64,000 bases of DNA from an uncultured Lactococcus sp. (GTDB lineage: Bacteria; Bacillota; Bacilli; Lactobacillales; Streptococcaceae), in contig NZ_CAKPUG010000002.1 in assembly GCF_934191625.1 (NCBI RefSeq), forward strand, positions 186,001-250,000, given 5' to 3'. Positions 34,476 through 43,487 of the stretch are shown here, piece after piece (position 1 is the stretch's first letter; each line of letters opens with the position of its first letter). The position numbers and the translations under genes were made by a program. The notes below the pieces were generated by a model. That model was not told the DNA's origin, made no database searches, and was given only the letters and a program-made list of their open reading frames with translations.

Positions 34476-35613
34476 ATTTAAAGTAAACTTGATTTTTCCC
34501 GTTTTCTTTTGCAATATATAAATGTTTATCTACGCGGTGAATGGCTTGATCTCGAGTTACCTTGTCAGTTATTTCAACAACTCCCACAGAAATTGATGTT
34601 TTAATTGTGTTGGAACTCGTGTAAAAGGCAAATTCAGCTATTTGTTTGCTTATCAGTTCCATAATATCGCGTACATCTTCTCCTTTGCGATTACGAAAGA
34701 GTAGAAAGAATTCATCGCCTCCATAGCGAAAAAGTTGTCCATTTTCACCAGTTCCTCTTAAATAATTTTTGATAAGTACACAAATCTCTTTTAATACATA
34801 ATCTCCAGAGCTGTGTCCGTAATAATCATTAATGTGCTTAAAATTATCAATATCAAAAAAAACTAATGAAAATTTAGAAATCTGGTCGCTGGCAAGGATT
34901 TCGTCCATCGTTTCTTCAAACTTTCTCCTGTTATAGACATTGGTCAGTGCATCAATATATGTATACCTTTTATATTTTGCATACTCTCCTACAATAGAAG
35001 AAATATTTAATAAAATAAACTTAGCAATCACAAGCAGTATAAAAGTTTTCCAAAAAATTTCAAATGAATGTACCCAGCTAAAAGCGTATTCGGACAGGAG
35101 AAGGAGCTGTATAGAAATAACAAGGCTCAAGCCTATCATCATCATTTTTCTATAGCTTTGCATCACTGTTGTTTGATTTTTGGCAATAAAATAGAGCGTT
35201 AGCCAAAAAAGACTTAAGGACAAAGTAACTAATAAAATCGACTTCCAACGAAAACCATAATTGTATATATAAAACAGATAGAAAATCATAAATAGCGGAA
35301 GCATCGCATATTCTATTTTTTCATAATAGGTAACAATACAATAATCAACAGTAATAGCAATAAAAATGAGGGAGATGTCACTCAGTAAATAACCATAAGT
35401 ACCATCAGGCGCTGTTACGATAAATAATATTTTTAAAAGAAAAATCCATAATGTGAAGTTGCTCGAATAGAGGCCAAAGGCAAAGTATCTATTTTCAGCA
35501 TATTTACTACGATGGATAATATTTTTAGTGAGGAATATCCCCCCCAAGATTGCTGGTATCAAAAATAGCTTTGCGAAAAAATAAGGCTCTAGCATTTCTT
35601 TAATAAGATCCAT
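34474..35613 (-). CDS. Membrane-bound GGDEF diguanylate cyclase
   Basis: 379-aa cyclase that makes c-di-GMP from two GTP. About six membrane helices occupy residues 1-205; the GGDEF domain fills about 215-379 with the intact active site RYGGDEFF and the substrate motif DIDNFKHINDYYGHSSGD. The inhibitory RxxD site, expected eight to five residues before the GG, reads GENG, so product inhibition is not expected. The start at 35613 is chosen because GAGGTGA precedes it; a GTG three codons upstream is possible. First gene of the minus-strand cluster, divergent from an Rgg regulator. Confidence 0.92.
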   Translation of the reverse strand: MDLIKEMLEPYFFAKLFLIPAILGGIFLTKNIIHRSKYAENRYFAFGLYSSNFTLWIFLLKILFIVTAPDGTYGYLLSDISLIFIAITVDYCIVTYYEKIEYAMLPLFMIFYLFYIYNYGFRWKSILLVTLSLSLFWLTLYFIAKNQTTVMQSYRKMMMIGLSLVISIQLLLLSEYAFSWVHSFEIFWKTFILLVIAKFILLNISSIVGEYAKYKRYTYIDALTNVYNRRKFEETMDEILASDQISKFSLVFFDIDNFKHINDYYGHSSGDYVLKEICVLIKNYLRGTGENGQLFRYGGDEFFLLFRNRKGEDVRDIMELISKQIAEFAFYTSSNTIKTSISVGVVEITDKVTRDQAIHRVDKHLYIAKENGKNQVYFK

Positions 35614-35710
35614 TATCTTCACCTCTATCCTTTTGATGAAAAAGAAAAGTGGCTTTTCTTCTCCTGCTTCTTACAATATATTATAATATAATAAATAATT
35701 TTATCTTTTT

Positions 35711-35736
35711 ATATCGTTGCATAAAAGCAACGATAT
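35711..35736. repeat. Inverted repeat between cyclase and Rgg genes
   Basis: ATATCGTTGC and GCAACGATAT, perfect 10-bp arms, six-base loop. No T run follows on either strand, so an operator or mRNA structure is more likely than a terminator. Confidence 0.6.
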
Positions 35737-35829
35737 TCTTTATCGTCACGTATTTGATAACACATTATTTTTTTGTTTCATTTTCTGATAGTATAACTAT
35801 AACTGCCACTATAAATGACTGGAGATTTT

Positions 35830-36666
35830 ATGGTATATAAAAAATTTGGATATGTTTTTCGGCAAATACGTGAGCAAAAACATATCTCCTTGTCGGACTT
35901 TTCTTCTATAGGAATCTCAAAAGCCACGCTTTCTCGTTTTGAACGAGCAGAAACCATGATGAATTTTGAAAAAGTTGTAGAAGCTTTACAATTGATGGGG
36001 ATTGGGCTAGAAGAGTATGAATATCTTTTAAATGATTATGCCCCCAATGAATCAGAAGCACTTTTAAAGGAAATCGAGACAGCTTTTCTTAAACAAGATA
36101 AAAAAGCACTTGACAATCTATATAGCGTAGCTCTTGAAGCAGGCTATCCTTATATCTCCTTGGCAGCAAAAGCTTCATATACAGAACTAAGTTCAGAAAA
36201 TATCGACACCATTACAGATTATCTTTATGATATAAAAGTTTGGGGACAAGTGGAACTTTATGTGTTTTACTTTACGATGAATAAATTAAATATACGTGAT
36301 ATTTTATATATACTTGATTTATTTCTCTTAGAAAAGAAACACAAAATATTTAACTCCGTGAAGTATCTGGAAATTTTTGTTTGTGCATGCTGTCGTGCTA
36401 TTGCTCTTTTAGCAAGTAAGGGTTACCAAGAGTACAGTGCTCATATTCTCAATCGAGTTGAGTCCCTAGAACTTGTACAATCAATGTTTTTACGCAACCT
36501 TCTTAATCTCTCTAAAGGTTTTTGGACCTATCGCTTCAAAGACGAAAAGATGGGGAATACAATGATGGTTCAAGCGTTAGAAATTTTTCATCAAATTGGC
36601 AGTGAAGAAATTGCCCAATATTATCAGCAACAATATGACTTTTACATAAAAAAACGAACGTTGTGA
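35830..36666 (+). CDS. Rgg/MutR family transcriptional regulator
   Basis: 278-aa regulator with an N-terminal XRE-type helix-turn-helix (about 5-65; SLSDFSSIGISKATLSRFE) and a long all-helical C-terminal repeat domain typical of Rgg/RRNPP proteins that bind short peptides. ATG at 35830 with TGGAG before it is preferred to an upstream start. It is divergent from the cyclase-glycosyltransferase cluster with an inverted repeat in between. No obvious SHP-type pheromone gene is found in the flanks, so the inducing signal is unknown. Confidence 0.88.
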   Translation: MVYKKFGYVFRQIREQKHISLSDFSSIGISKATLSRFERAETMMNFEKVVEALQLMGIGLEEYEYLLNDYAPNESEALLKEIETAFLKQDKKALDNLYSVALEAGYPYISLAAKASYTELSSENIDTITDYLYDIKVWGQVELYVFYFTMNKLNIRDILYILDLFLLEKKHKIFNSVKYLEIFVCACCRAIALLASKGYQEYSAHILNRVESLELVQSMFLRNLLNLSKGFWTYRFKDEKMGNTMMVQALEIFHQIGSEEIAQYYQQQYDFYIKKRTL

Positions 36667-36685
36667 CTTATTTCACACGTTCGTT
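36653..36685. terminator. Bidirectional terminator between rgg and SDR genes
   Basis: AACGAACG...TGTGA pairs with TCACA...CGTTCGTT, one bulged base; contains the rgg stop. Confidence 0.75.
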
Positions 36686-36689
36686 TCCT

Positions 36690-37358
36690 TTAGTCTTTTA
36701 AACTTTTAATAGCTTCAGAAATTATTGTGTCTCCACTGACAACTTCAAACTCCATATTGATGGTCGAGTCATTTCTCAGAGTTTCCAGAATAACTTTAGC
36801 CACATCTGCACGCGGAATTCCACCAGCTTCTACACGGCTGGCTAATGCCACTTTACCTGTGCTTTCTTTATCTGTGAGCATCCCAGGATGAATAATTGTC
36901 CAGTCTAAATTTGTTCGTGTTTTGAGCCACTCATCCGCATAATTTTTTGCAATAGTATATATCTTAAGTGAGGAATCTTCTTGAATTTGACGTGTAATTT
37001 CTTCTCTTCCGACACGGAAAGTGCTGATCATAATAAAGCGTTTGACATTAGCTTTTTCAGCTGCAGTCATAATTTTAACTGCTCCATCTAAGTCAATCAT
37101 AATTGTTTTATCTAATCCAGAACCGCCTGCACCAGCACTAAAAACAACAGCATCCACATCAGACATGGCTGCAGCAAATTCTTCAATCGAATTATTAACT
37201 ATATCTAAAACAATTGTTTCAATCCCTAATTGCTTAAAAAAGTCTTGCTGTTCTATTTTACGGATAACAGCTTTTTCTTGAATTTCAGGATAGTTTTTTA
37301 AACTTTTTGCTAAATGTTTCGCCACTTTTCCATTTGCACCAACGACAAGTATTTTCAT
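36690..37358 (-). CDS. NAD(P)-binding atypical SDR (YhfK-like)
   Basis: 222-aa Rossmann protein of the NAD(P)H-binding atypical SDR family, a distant paralogue of the one at 5.4-6.1 kb. The nucleotide loop is VVGANGKVAKHLAKSL. FIMISTFRV marks the strand that carries the usual catalytic serine, and YADEWLK a possible YxxxK-like element. Substrate unknown. AGGAAAG precedes the ATG. Single-gene unit convergent with rgg. Confidence 0.82.
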   Translation of the reverse strand: MKILVVGANGKVAKHLAKSLKNYPEIQEKAVIRKIEQQDFFKQLGIETIVLDIVNNSIEEFAAAMSDVDAVVFSAGAGGSGLDKTIMIDLDGAVKIMTAAEKANVKRFIMISTFRVGREEITRQIQEDSSLKIYTIAKNYADEWLKTRTNLDWTIIHPGMLTDKESTGKVALASRVEAGGIPRADVAKVILETLRNDSTINMEFEVVSGDTIISEAIKSLKD

Positions 37359-37452
37359 AACTTTCCTACTTTCTTATTTCTATCTTTACTAACATTCTAC
37401 ATCATCTTCTAACTGGATTCAAAAATAATTAACTTTCTACTATATAATATAA

Positions 37453-37476
37453 AAAAACTGTCGCTAGACAGTTTTT
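37453..37476 (-). terminator. guaC terminator
   Basis: AAAAACTGTC / GACAGTTTTT perfect 10-bp stem, GCTA loop, T7 on the minus strand. Confidence 0.9.
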
Positions 37477-37479
37477 ATT

Positions 37480-38469
37480 TTATAATGAGTCACCGTTCCA
37501 AATAGAATTTTTCACGATAACATAATCGACTTTACGTAGTGCGTTTAAATCACGTCCACCGGCATAAGAAATAGAGCTTTGGAGATCTTCTTGCATTTCT
37601 TGAAGTGTATCTTTCAATGCACCTTTATGTGGCAAAAGAATTTTCTTTCCTTCAACGTTTTTGTGTTCGCCTTTTTGGTATTCACTCGCTGAGCCAAAGT
37701 ATTCCTTGTAGAGTTTACCATCTTGCTCGATTGTTTTACCTGGTGATTCTTCATGAGCTGCAAAGAGTGAACCAACCATGACCATTGTTGCACCAAAACG
37801 AACAGACTTCGCAATATCCCCATGTGTACGTATGCCGCCATCAGCGATAATCGGTTTACTTGCTGCTTTTGCACACCAACGTAAAGCTGCAAGCTGCCAT
37901 CCGCCTGTACCAAATCCTGTTTTTACCTTAGTGATACAAACTTTACCCGGACCGATTCCAACTTTTGTTGCATCAGCACCAGCATTTTCTAACTCCCGGA
38001 CAGCTTCTGGTGTTCCTACGTTCCCCGCAATAACAAAAACTTGGGGCATCAAACGTTTAATGAGCTGTACCATTTCAATAACAGAATTGGCGTGGCCATG
38101 CGCGATGTCAATTGTAATATAATCAGGAATTGTTGCTGTTTCTGCCAAATCACGGACAAACTGACGTTCGTTGTCTTTAACGCCAACAGAAATTGACGCA
38201 ATCAAACCTTGTGCATGCATTTTTTCAATGAAGTCTTTTCGTGTACTTTCTTCAAAACGATGCATAATATAGAAGTAACCTTGCTTAGCTAACATTTCAG
38301 CAATGTTTTCATCAATAATTGTTTGCATATTTGCCGGAACAACGGGAAGTTTGAAAGTGTGATCTCCCAACTTAACTGACGTGTCTGCCTCACTACGGCT
38401 GTTAATAATACACTTATTTGGGATAAGTTGGATATCTTCGTAATCAAAAACTGGTACCATTGTGTTCAT
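37480..38469 (-). CDS. guaC: GMP reductase
   Basis: 329-aa NADPH-dependent enzyme that converts GMP to IMP and ammonia. It has the IMPDH/GMPR barrel without CBS domains. The catalytic cysteine is in [11 protein letters not shown], with the phosphate site [15 protein letters not shown] and the flap [15 protein letters not shown]. Length matches the Firmicute GuaC2 type. AAAGAGG precedes the ATG. A 165-base leader upstream shows possible pairing (TTTGG/CCAAA) but no known riboswitch. Confidence 0.96.
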   Translation of the reverse strand: MNTMVPVFDYEDIQLIPNKCIINSRSEADTSVKLGDHTFKLPVVPANMQTIIDENIAEMLAKQGYFYIMHRFEESTRKDFIEKMHAQGLIASISVGVKDNERQFVRDLAETATIPDYITIDIAHGHANSVIEMVQLIKRLMPQVFVIAGNVGTPEAVRELENAGADATKVGIGPGKVCITKVKTGFGTGGWQLAALRWCAKAASKPIIADGGIRTHGDIAKSVRFGATMVMVGSLFAAHEESPGKTIEQDGKLYKEYFGSASEYQKGEHKNVEGKKILLPHKGALKDTLQEMQEDLQSSISYAGGRDLNALRKVDYVIVKNSIWNGDSL

Positions 38470-38613
38470 AAGAATGCCTCTTTATTCATTTGTTATTACA
38501 GAATACCGACCGAGTTTCCAATTTGGACAACCTCGCTAGTTTGGCGATAAAAATCTCTGCAAACCAAACCTTCCTTATTTATTTTAACGCATATTGACAA
38601 AAACAAAAGAAAA

Positions 38614-38636
38614 AAAACTGATTTATTATCAGTTTT
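38614..38636 (-). terminator. Terminator of the thioesterase operon
   Basis: AAAACTGAT / ATCAGTTTT perfect 9-bp stem overlapping the stop codon, T8 on the minus strand. Confidence 0.88.
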
Positions 38637-39276
38637 AGCTATCAACGTTCGTCTTTTCCGAATTTTTCTTTTGTATATGTCTGTTTCCTGACCAATAAAT
38701 GAGAAAAAAGATTAATTCAAAAAGGACTACAAATAGAATAAAAGTAAACATAAAATAGTTCTCTGTCAAGACATTAATAATCGGGTCTGTGTCAGGATTA
38801 AAAAGCCAGGTGTCATCTCGGAAAAAAATTTCATGGAAATAGATAAAAAAGTTATCAAATCCAATCAAGGCCGCAACTAAACCTATAAATAAAGGTGTCC
38901 CCATTACAAAACGTAACCCATTGTGATAGAGAATCGCTAAATGTTCCTTCCAAAATAAGAACAGGGCAGGGCTTAATATAACTGTGAGACCTAAAGCGAG
39001 CATAAAGAGCTTTTTCACATCTTTAAAATGCTGCAAAGCATCTGGTGATGAAGGAAAATCAGGCAACTGTAACACACTTTCAAATGGATTGACGAGGTAA
39101 GCCATCAGAACATTGAAGTTATGTCTTAATGTTTCTGCTGAAAGACCAGATATCTTGGTCAAATTTTCCAGATGAATATCTATATAAAAAAGCGGAACTG
39201 CTAAAAGCAAGGTTAAACTTACTGCTGTTGCAATCCCCCATAAAATAAGGCTCGTAAAAATCAGTCGGTCACGCAT
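38635..39276 (-). CDS. TIGR01906-type integral membrane protein
   Basis: 213-aa membrane protein with four hydrophobic segments and an extracellular loop containing LRHNFNVLMAYLVNPFE, characteristic of the TIGR01906 family. Function unknown. It follows the HAD hydrolase gene by one base; the order thioesterase-HAD-TIGR01906 is common in streptococci and lactococci, which supports a shared role. Confidence 0.85.
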   Translation of the reverse strand: MRDRLIFTSLILWGIATAVSLTLLLAVPLFYIDIHLENLTKISGLSAETLRHNFNVLMAYLVNPFESVLQLPDFPSSPDALQHFKDVKKLFMLALGLTVILSPALFLFWKEHLAILYHNGLRFVMGTPLFIGLVAALIGFDNFFIYFHEIFFRDDTWLFNPDTDPIINVLTENYFMFTFILFVVLFELIFFLIYWSGNRHIQKKNSEKTNVDS

Positions 39277-39277
39277 C

Positions 39278-40057
39278 TCAAACTTCCCAGTGCTCTAAAC
39301 TTGAAACAACGTGTGTTGGTGGTATAGGAAGGCTAGGAACTTCTTCAGCTTTTGTAAATCCTGTCGTGACAAGTAAACTATCGATACCGTTATCAATACC
39401 TGTACGAATATCTGTTAAATAGTTATCGCCCACCATTAAAAGATCCTCTTTAGAAATTCCCATTTTTTCAACAGCTTTTTCCGCAATAATTGCCTCAGGT
39501 TTTCCAATAAAGGTTGGTTGAACACGTGTAGCTGCTTCAATCATTTTAACCAAAGAACCAGCACCTGGTAAAAGTCCACGTTCGCTTGGAAGGTTCAAAT
39601 CAGGATTTGTCCCAATAAATTTTGCACCTTTGTGGATTGCCAGAGTGGCCACGGCAAGCATCTCATAAGTAAGGTCAGAATCCAAAGCGACGACAACATA
39701 AGCTGGATTTTCACGATCTTTTTTATATCCTGCTTCATAGATTGCTTCTTTTAATCCATCTTCACCAATAATATAAACAGTCTTCTCCAAGCCCAAATCA
39801 TTCATATAGTCGACTGTAGCTGCACTTGCTGTGTAAATAGTTTCAATAGGCGTATCAATGTTAAACTGTGTAGCCAATCGTTTTTGGACCACACGTGGTG
39901 TTTTTGTTGTATTATTTGTTAAAAATAGGTAAGGAACCTTTGCTGCTTGCAGACGATGAACAAAGTCTTCGCCTGCCGGAATACGATTATTGCCCATATA
40001 AATCGTTCCGTCTAAATCAATAAGATAACCTTTATACTTTTTGTAACCTTTTCTCAT
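39278..40057 (-). CDS. TIGR01457-type HAD hydrolase, NagD-like
   Basis: 259-aa HAD-superfamily phosphatase of the NagD/p-nitrophenylphosphatase group. Motif I is DLDGTIY, motif [12 protein letters not shown], motif III with the lysine FIGKPE and motif [11 protein letters not shown]. The C2 cap lies between. The physiological substrate is not known. One base separates its stop codon from the end of the thioesterase gene's frame, so translation is coupled. Confidence 0.92.
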   Translation of the reverse strand: MRKGYKKYKGYLIDLDGTIYMGNNRIPAGEDFVHRLQAAKVPYLFLTNNTTKTPRVVQKRLATQFNIDTPIETIYTASAATVDYMNDLGLEKTVYIIGEDGLKEAIYEAGYKKDRENPAYVVVALDSDLTYEMLAVATLAIHKGAKFIGTNPDLNLPSERGLLPGAGSLVKMIEAATRVQPTFIGKPEAIIAEKAVEKMGISKEDLLMVGDNYLTDIRTGIDNGIDSLLVTTGFTKAEEVPSLPIPPTHVVSSLEHWEV

Positions 40058-40058
40058 T

Positions 40059-40814
40059 TTACTTCTTCTCCTCGATTATTTTTGACCATTCAATCTCAAT
40101 ATTAGCATTATCTACGCCATCTTTCCTAATAATATGGCAAGTGGTGTCTCCTTGGAATTCAAAAACAGGATGAATAAACTCATGATTGCCGTAAAGAAGC
40201 TCGTGATTGTAACGAATATATATTTTTTTAGGTTCGTATGTCATACGGAAATCGTAGTCTAGCTGATCGACAGCCCAGTCAAAATATTTGGCATTATTCA
40301 CATGGCCATTCATATCAAGATCCGAAAAACGAATTGGGAAGGCCAGGTTGCATTGGGCCTTCTCAGACAAGGTAAGATACTTGTGAGGACGAACAATTTT
40401 GCTAACTTTAGGTGCCGCATAGGGTGCCACAATCTCATCAACAACACGTTCTACTTTACGCGTATCTTTGTTCATCAAAACCCAAGTAGAGCTTATTTTT
40501 ACTAAGATTTCCCCAGTTGTATTTTTAAAAATAAAGTCACGATAACAAAAGAACTTATTGTATGACGTGGCCTCTGTTTCGATTGTAATCTGGTCATTAA
40601 ACTCGGGTAAGCGATGCACCTGAACTTCGTGCTCGATAACAGCCCAAAATAGATTGAAGTTATCACAAATCCATGTGTCGCTACGGTCTAACGTATAAGA
40701 CTGCTCTCCCGAAATTTGAAGTGCTACGGCAAGAAGATCTGATATTTTCATCTTGCCTCGTGTGTCGCTCTCATAAAAAGCGACTTTATGTGTTTGACTG
40801 TATTTTATTCCCAT
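40059..40814 (-). CDS. Acyl-ACP thioesterase
   Basis: 251-aa double hot-dog protein of the FatA/FatB-like bacterial thioesterase family, which releases fatty acids from acyl carrier protein. [20 protein letters not shown] and the second-domain [16 protein letters not shown], with the catalytic Asn-His pair, are diagnostic. First gene of a three-gene operon. There is no ribosome site: an extended -10 lies only six bases before the ATG, so the mRNA may be leaderless. Confidence 0.92.
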   Translation of the reverse strand: MGIKYSQTHKVAFYESDTRGKMKISDLLAVALQISGEQSYTLDRSDTWICDNFNLFWAVIEHEVQVHRLPEFNDQITIETEATSYNKFFCYRDFIFKNTTGEILVKISSTWVLMNKDTRKVERVVDEIVAPYAAPKVSKIVRPHKYLTLSEKAQCNLAFPIRFSDLDMNGHVNNAKYFDWAVDQLDYDFRMTYEPKKIYIRYNHELLYGNHEFIHPVFEFQGDTTCHIIRKDGVDNANIEIEWSKIIEEKK

Positions 40815-40820
40815 TCATTT

Positions 40821-40829
40821 ATTTTAGCA
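40821..40829 (-). promoter_or_regulatory. Extended -10 directly before the thioesterase start
   Basis: TGCTAAAAT on the minus strand, six bases before the ATG at 40814. Transcription would begin at or next to the A of the ATG. Confidence 0.55.
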
Positions 40830-40906
40830 AAAACAGACATAAAAAGCTGAAGTAAGAATAAATTTTACAGATAAACTTAGGGAACAGTTTTTTTACGTTA
40901 AAATAA

Positions 40907-40932
40907 AAAAACCAGCATGATTTCTGGCTTTT
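40907..40932 (-). terminator. comEB terminator
   Basis: AAAGCCAG / CTGGTTTT on the minus strand with an eight-base loop, then T7. Confidence 0.75.
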
Positions 40933-41373
40933 TTATATTTTTTCAACTTGAATACCTAAAGTTTCAATCAACTCTTCCTCATAAGGATTTTTAGCATGGT
41001 ATTCATTGATATATTTGATATGTTTTACACCCGATGCCAGGACGAGTTTCAAGCAAGCGATACAAGGAAACAAGGTCGTATAAAGAATTGCTCCTTCTGG
41101 TGAAACACCGTGCTTTGCTGCCTGGGCAATTGCATTTTGCTCCGCATGTACTGTAGCGATACAATGTCCGTCTTTATCTTCCAAACATCCTACATCTGTA
41201 CAATGCGGCATAAGGGCTACAGAGCCATTATATCCCGTTGAAAGGATTTGTCCGTCCGCAGTTACGAGGAGAGCACCAACTTGAGCGTGCGTACAGGTAG
41301 AGCGTTTAGCCACAACTTCGACGATTTCTTTAAAATATTCTTCCTTGCTTGGTCGTTGAAAATTTTCGATCAT
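40933..41373 (-). CDS. comEB: dCMP deaminase / ComEB-like cytidine deaminase
   Basis: 146-aa zinc enzyme that deaminates dCMP to dUMP for thymidylate synthesis. The zinc/catalytic motif is VHAEQNAIAQ and the second zinc pair is in FPCIACLK. ATG at 41373 with AAAGGG is preferred to one ten codons upstream. It follows the ArsD-like gene with one base between stop and start, so translation is coupled. A competence role is not implied here, since no comEA/comEC is adjacent. Confidence 0.93.
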   Translation of the reverse strand: MIENFQRPSKEEYFKEIVEVVAKRSTCTHAQVGALLVTADGQILSTGYNGSVALMPHCTDVGCLEDKDGHCIATVHAEQNAIAQAAKHGVSPEGAILYTTLFPCIACLKLVLASGVKHIKYINEYHAKNPYEEELIETLGIQVEKI

Positions 41374-41374
41374 T

Positions 41375-41710
41375 TTATCCCTTTCCACAGTTACAATTGC
41401 CACACTGACATTCTGGTGTTCGTATATCTTGAAAACTCACACCCGTGATTTCCGTCAGATCCTCCATATCAGGGTAAGCGCCAATCGTCATAATTTCACC
41501 ATCTACCAGCATCAACGGTAAGGCCGCTTCCATTTTTTTCATTGCATGATTGACAACAGGATGGTGCGCAAAGACGGCCGCATCTTCAGCTAGATTATAG
41601 CGTACTGTTTGTAACTCGGCCTCTTCTGTTTCATTATTAAAGGCTTCAAAAACCTGAGCAAGAGCTGCACTCGCTTCTTCCGGCTTTTCTTCATATAGTT
41701 CAAGTCTCAT
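41375..41710 (-). CDS. ArsD-like thioredoxin-fold protein with Cys-rich tail
   Basis: 111-aa protein whose residues about 38-92 match ArsD (VRYNLAEDAAVFAHHPVV, ALPLMLVDGEIMTIGAYP). The N-terminal vicinal cysteines that let ArsD bind arsenite (CCxxGVCG) are absent. Instead four cysteines sit at the C-terminus (C101, C103, C106, C108). No ArsA, ArsB or ArsR is nearby. Metal or thiol binding is likely, but arsenic metallochaperone function is doubtful. Coupled to comEB. GAGGAAG precedes the ATG. Confidence 0.75.
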   Translation of the reverse strand: MRLELYEEKPEEASAALAQVFEAFNNETEEAELQTVRYNLAEDAAVFAHHPVVNHAMKKMEAALPLMLVDGEIMTIGAYPDMEDLTEITGVSFQDIRTPECQCGNCNCGKG

Positions 41711-41789
41711 GACTTCCTCAAATCTAACAAATATTTTTTAATATTATACCATATGCAGCCTCCAAATTCATTAAAAATTTACAGCAGAA

Positions 41790-41815
41790 AAAGGATTATA
41801 CTAAAATAATCCTTT
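41790..41815 (-). terminator. Terminator of the CoA-disulfide reductase operon
   Basis: AAAGGATTAT / ATAATCCTTT perfect 10-bp stem, six-base loop, T-rich exit on the minus strand. Confidence 0.85.
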
Positions 41816-41828
41816 CGTTCAGATTTAA

Positions 41829-43475
41829 TTAAAGATTTTTTACCTTACTGTACAAGCCATAAGCGCCATCAAGATTTTCCACTTTAAAACCTTCTTGCTT
41901 TAAGATACGTTCAGCTGTATAAGAGCGAAGCCCTGATTGACAGCTGACAATATATGCTTTATTTTTATCTAACTTGTCCAGATTTTGTCGTAAATCATTT
42001 AAGGGGATATTTATCGCACCTTTAAAGCCTCCACGCGCCACTTCGTTTTCTTGACGTACATCTAAGAGTACCTTACCTTGGGCAAGTTCTGCTTCAAGTT
42101 CATGCCATTGGATATTATCAGACAAACCTATTGCAATATTCATTGCCGCATAACCAATCATATTCACAGGATCTTTAGCAGAGCCAAACGGTGGAGCATA
42201 GCTTAACTCAAGTTCTGGTAGATCAAAAACAGTCATTCCTGCTTTGATTGCTGTTGCCAGTACATCAATACGCTTATCTACCCCTTTCTGTCCAACTGCA
42301 GATGCCCCATAAATTTGACAGCTTTCTGGATTAAAGATAAGTTTGAGAAGAATTGAGCTTGCGCCAGGATAATATCCCGCATGATCATTGGCTGTAATAT
42401 GTACAGACTTATATTTTAATTGCCCGGCTTGTACTTGCTTTTCGGAAAGACCAGTAGAGGCAGCTGTCAAATTGAAAGTTCGAACGATAGCTGTCCCAAT
42501 GCTCCCTTTATTGGTAACAGGCAGACCTGCTAAAACATCCGCAACTTGCCGCCCTTGACGATTGGCTGGACTTGCCAGCGAGATCAGAGCATCCCCACCA
42601 GTAATCTGATTTTTAACAAGAATGGCGTCACCCACAGCATAAATATCCGGCATTGATGTTTGATAATGCTCATCGACAAGGATTGCCCCTCTCATTCCAA
42701 GCTTAATCCCCGCATCAGCAGCAAGTTTAGACTCTACTTGAATCCCAACTGAAAGGATAACCACGTCCGTACTAAGGCTATCTCCATTCTCCAGAATAAC
42801 CGTTTTTCCTTGGTCTTGAAACTCTACAACAGACACACCCGTGAGTACTTTCAAGCCGTTATGTGCCAATTCTTCTTCAACATGAATGGCCATTTCTTGA
42901 TCTAGAGTTGGTAAAACATGCTCGGCTTTTTCGACGATAGTTACTTCTAAACCTAGTTTTCGTAGGTTTTCAGCCATCTCTAAACCGATAAAACCCGCGC
43001 CAATAATCAATGCTTGCTTGCGGTGCTCCATTTCCATATAATTTGTAATTTTATCTAAGTCGGGAATGTTACGTAAGCTAAAGACATTATCCGCCTCCGC
43101 TAAACCTTTTATAGGCGGAATAAAAGGACTTGCGCCAGGTGACAAAATCAATGCATCATAATTTTCTGTGTAGCTTATCCCGTTTTTTGATACTACAGTT
43201 ATTTCTTTTTTATGGGGATCAATAGAAACAACTTCAGAATCAGGGCGAACATCTAAATTAAAACGCTGTGCCAGACTTTCAGGTGTTTGCAGAATGAGTT
43301 TATTTCTTGATTCGATTTCACCTGAAAGATAGTAAGGAAGCCCGCAGTTGGCAAAAGAAACGTATGGTCCCTTATCAAAAACAATAATTTCTGCATCTTC
43401 TTTTAAGCGGCGCAATCGAGTTGCTGCACTCATTCCCCCAGCAACACCACCAACAATAACATATTTTTTTGACAT
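41829..43475 (-). CDS. CoA-disulfide reductase with C-terminal rhodanese domain
   Basis: 548-aa flavoprotein of the CoADR-RHD type. FAD-binding GGVAGGMSAATRLRR at the N-terminus, active-site C44 in SFANCGLPYY, NAD-binding GAGFIGLEMAENL, FAD motif MPDIYAVGDA, and a rhodanese domain (about 450-548) with C512 in SCQSGLRS. Such fusions reduce CoA-disulphide, CoA-persulphide or polysulphide using NAD(P)H. It lies 12 bases after a free rhodanese gene in an operon with a CstR-type operator, which favours persulphide handling. Confidence 0.92.
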   Translation of the reverse strand: MSKKYVIVGGVAGGMSAATRLRRLKEDAEIIVFDKGPYVSFANCGLPYYLSGEIESRNKLILQTPESLAQRFNLDVRPDSEVVSIDPHKKEITVVSKNGISYTENYDALILSPGASPFIPPIKGLAEADNVFSLRNIPDLDKITNYMEMEHRKQALIIGAGFIGLEMAENLRKLGLEVTIVEKAEHVLPTLDQEMAIHVEEELAHNGLKVLTGVSVVEFQDQGKTVILENGDSLSTDVVILSVGIQVESKLAADAGIKLGMRGAILVDEHYQTSMPDIYAVGDAILVKNQITGGDALISLASPANRQGRQVADVLAGLPVTNKGSIGTAIVRTFNLTAASTGLSEKQVQAGQLKYKSVHITANDHAGYYPGASSILLKLIFNPESCQIYGASAVGQKGVDKRIDVLATAIKAGMTVFDLPELELSYAPPFGSAKDPVNMIGYAAMNIAIGLSDNIQWHELEAELAQGKVLLDVRQENEVARGGFKGAINIPLNDLRQNLDKLDKNKAYIVSCQSGLRSYTAERILKQEGFKVENLDGAYGLYSKVKNL

Positions 43476-43487
43476 TTTTTCTTCCTT

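Noticed and set aside
35623-35829. Short hydrophobic peptide (SHP) gene beside rgg
   Set aside because: Short frames on both strands were read; none has the basic N-terminus, hydrophobic core and ribosome site expected.
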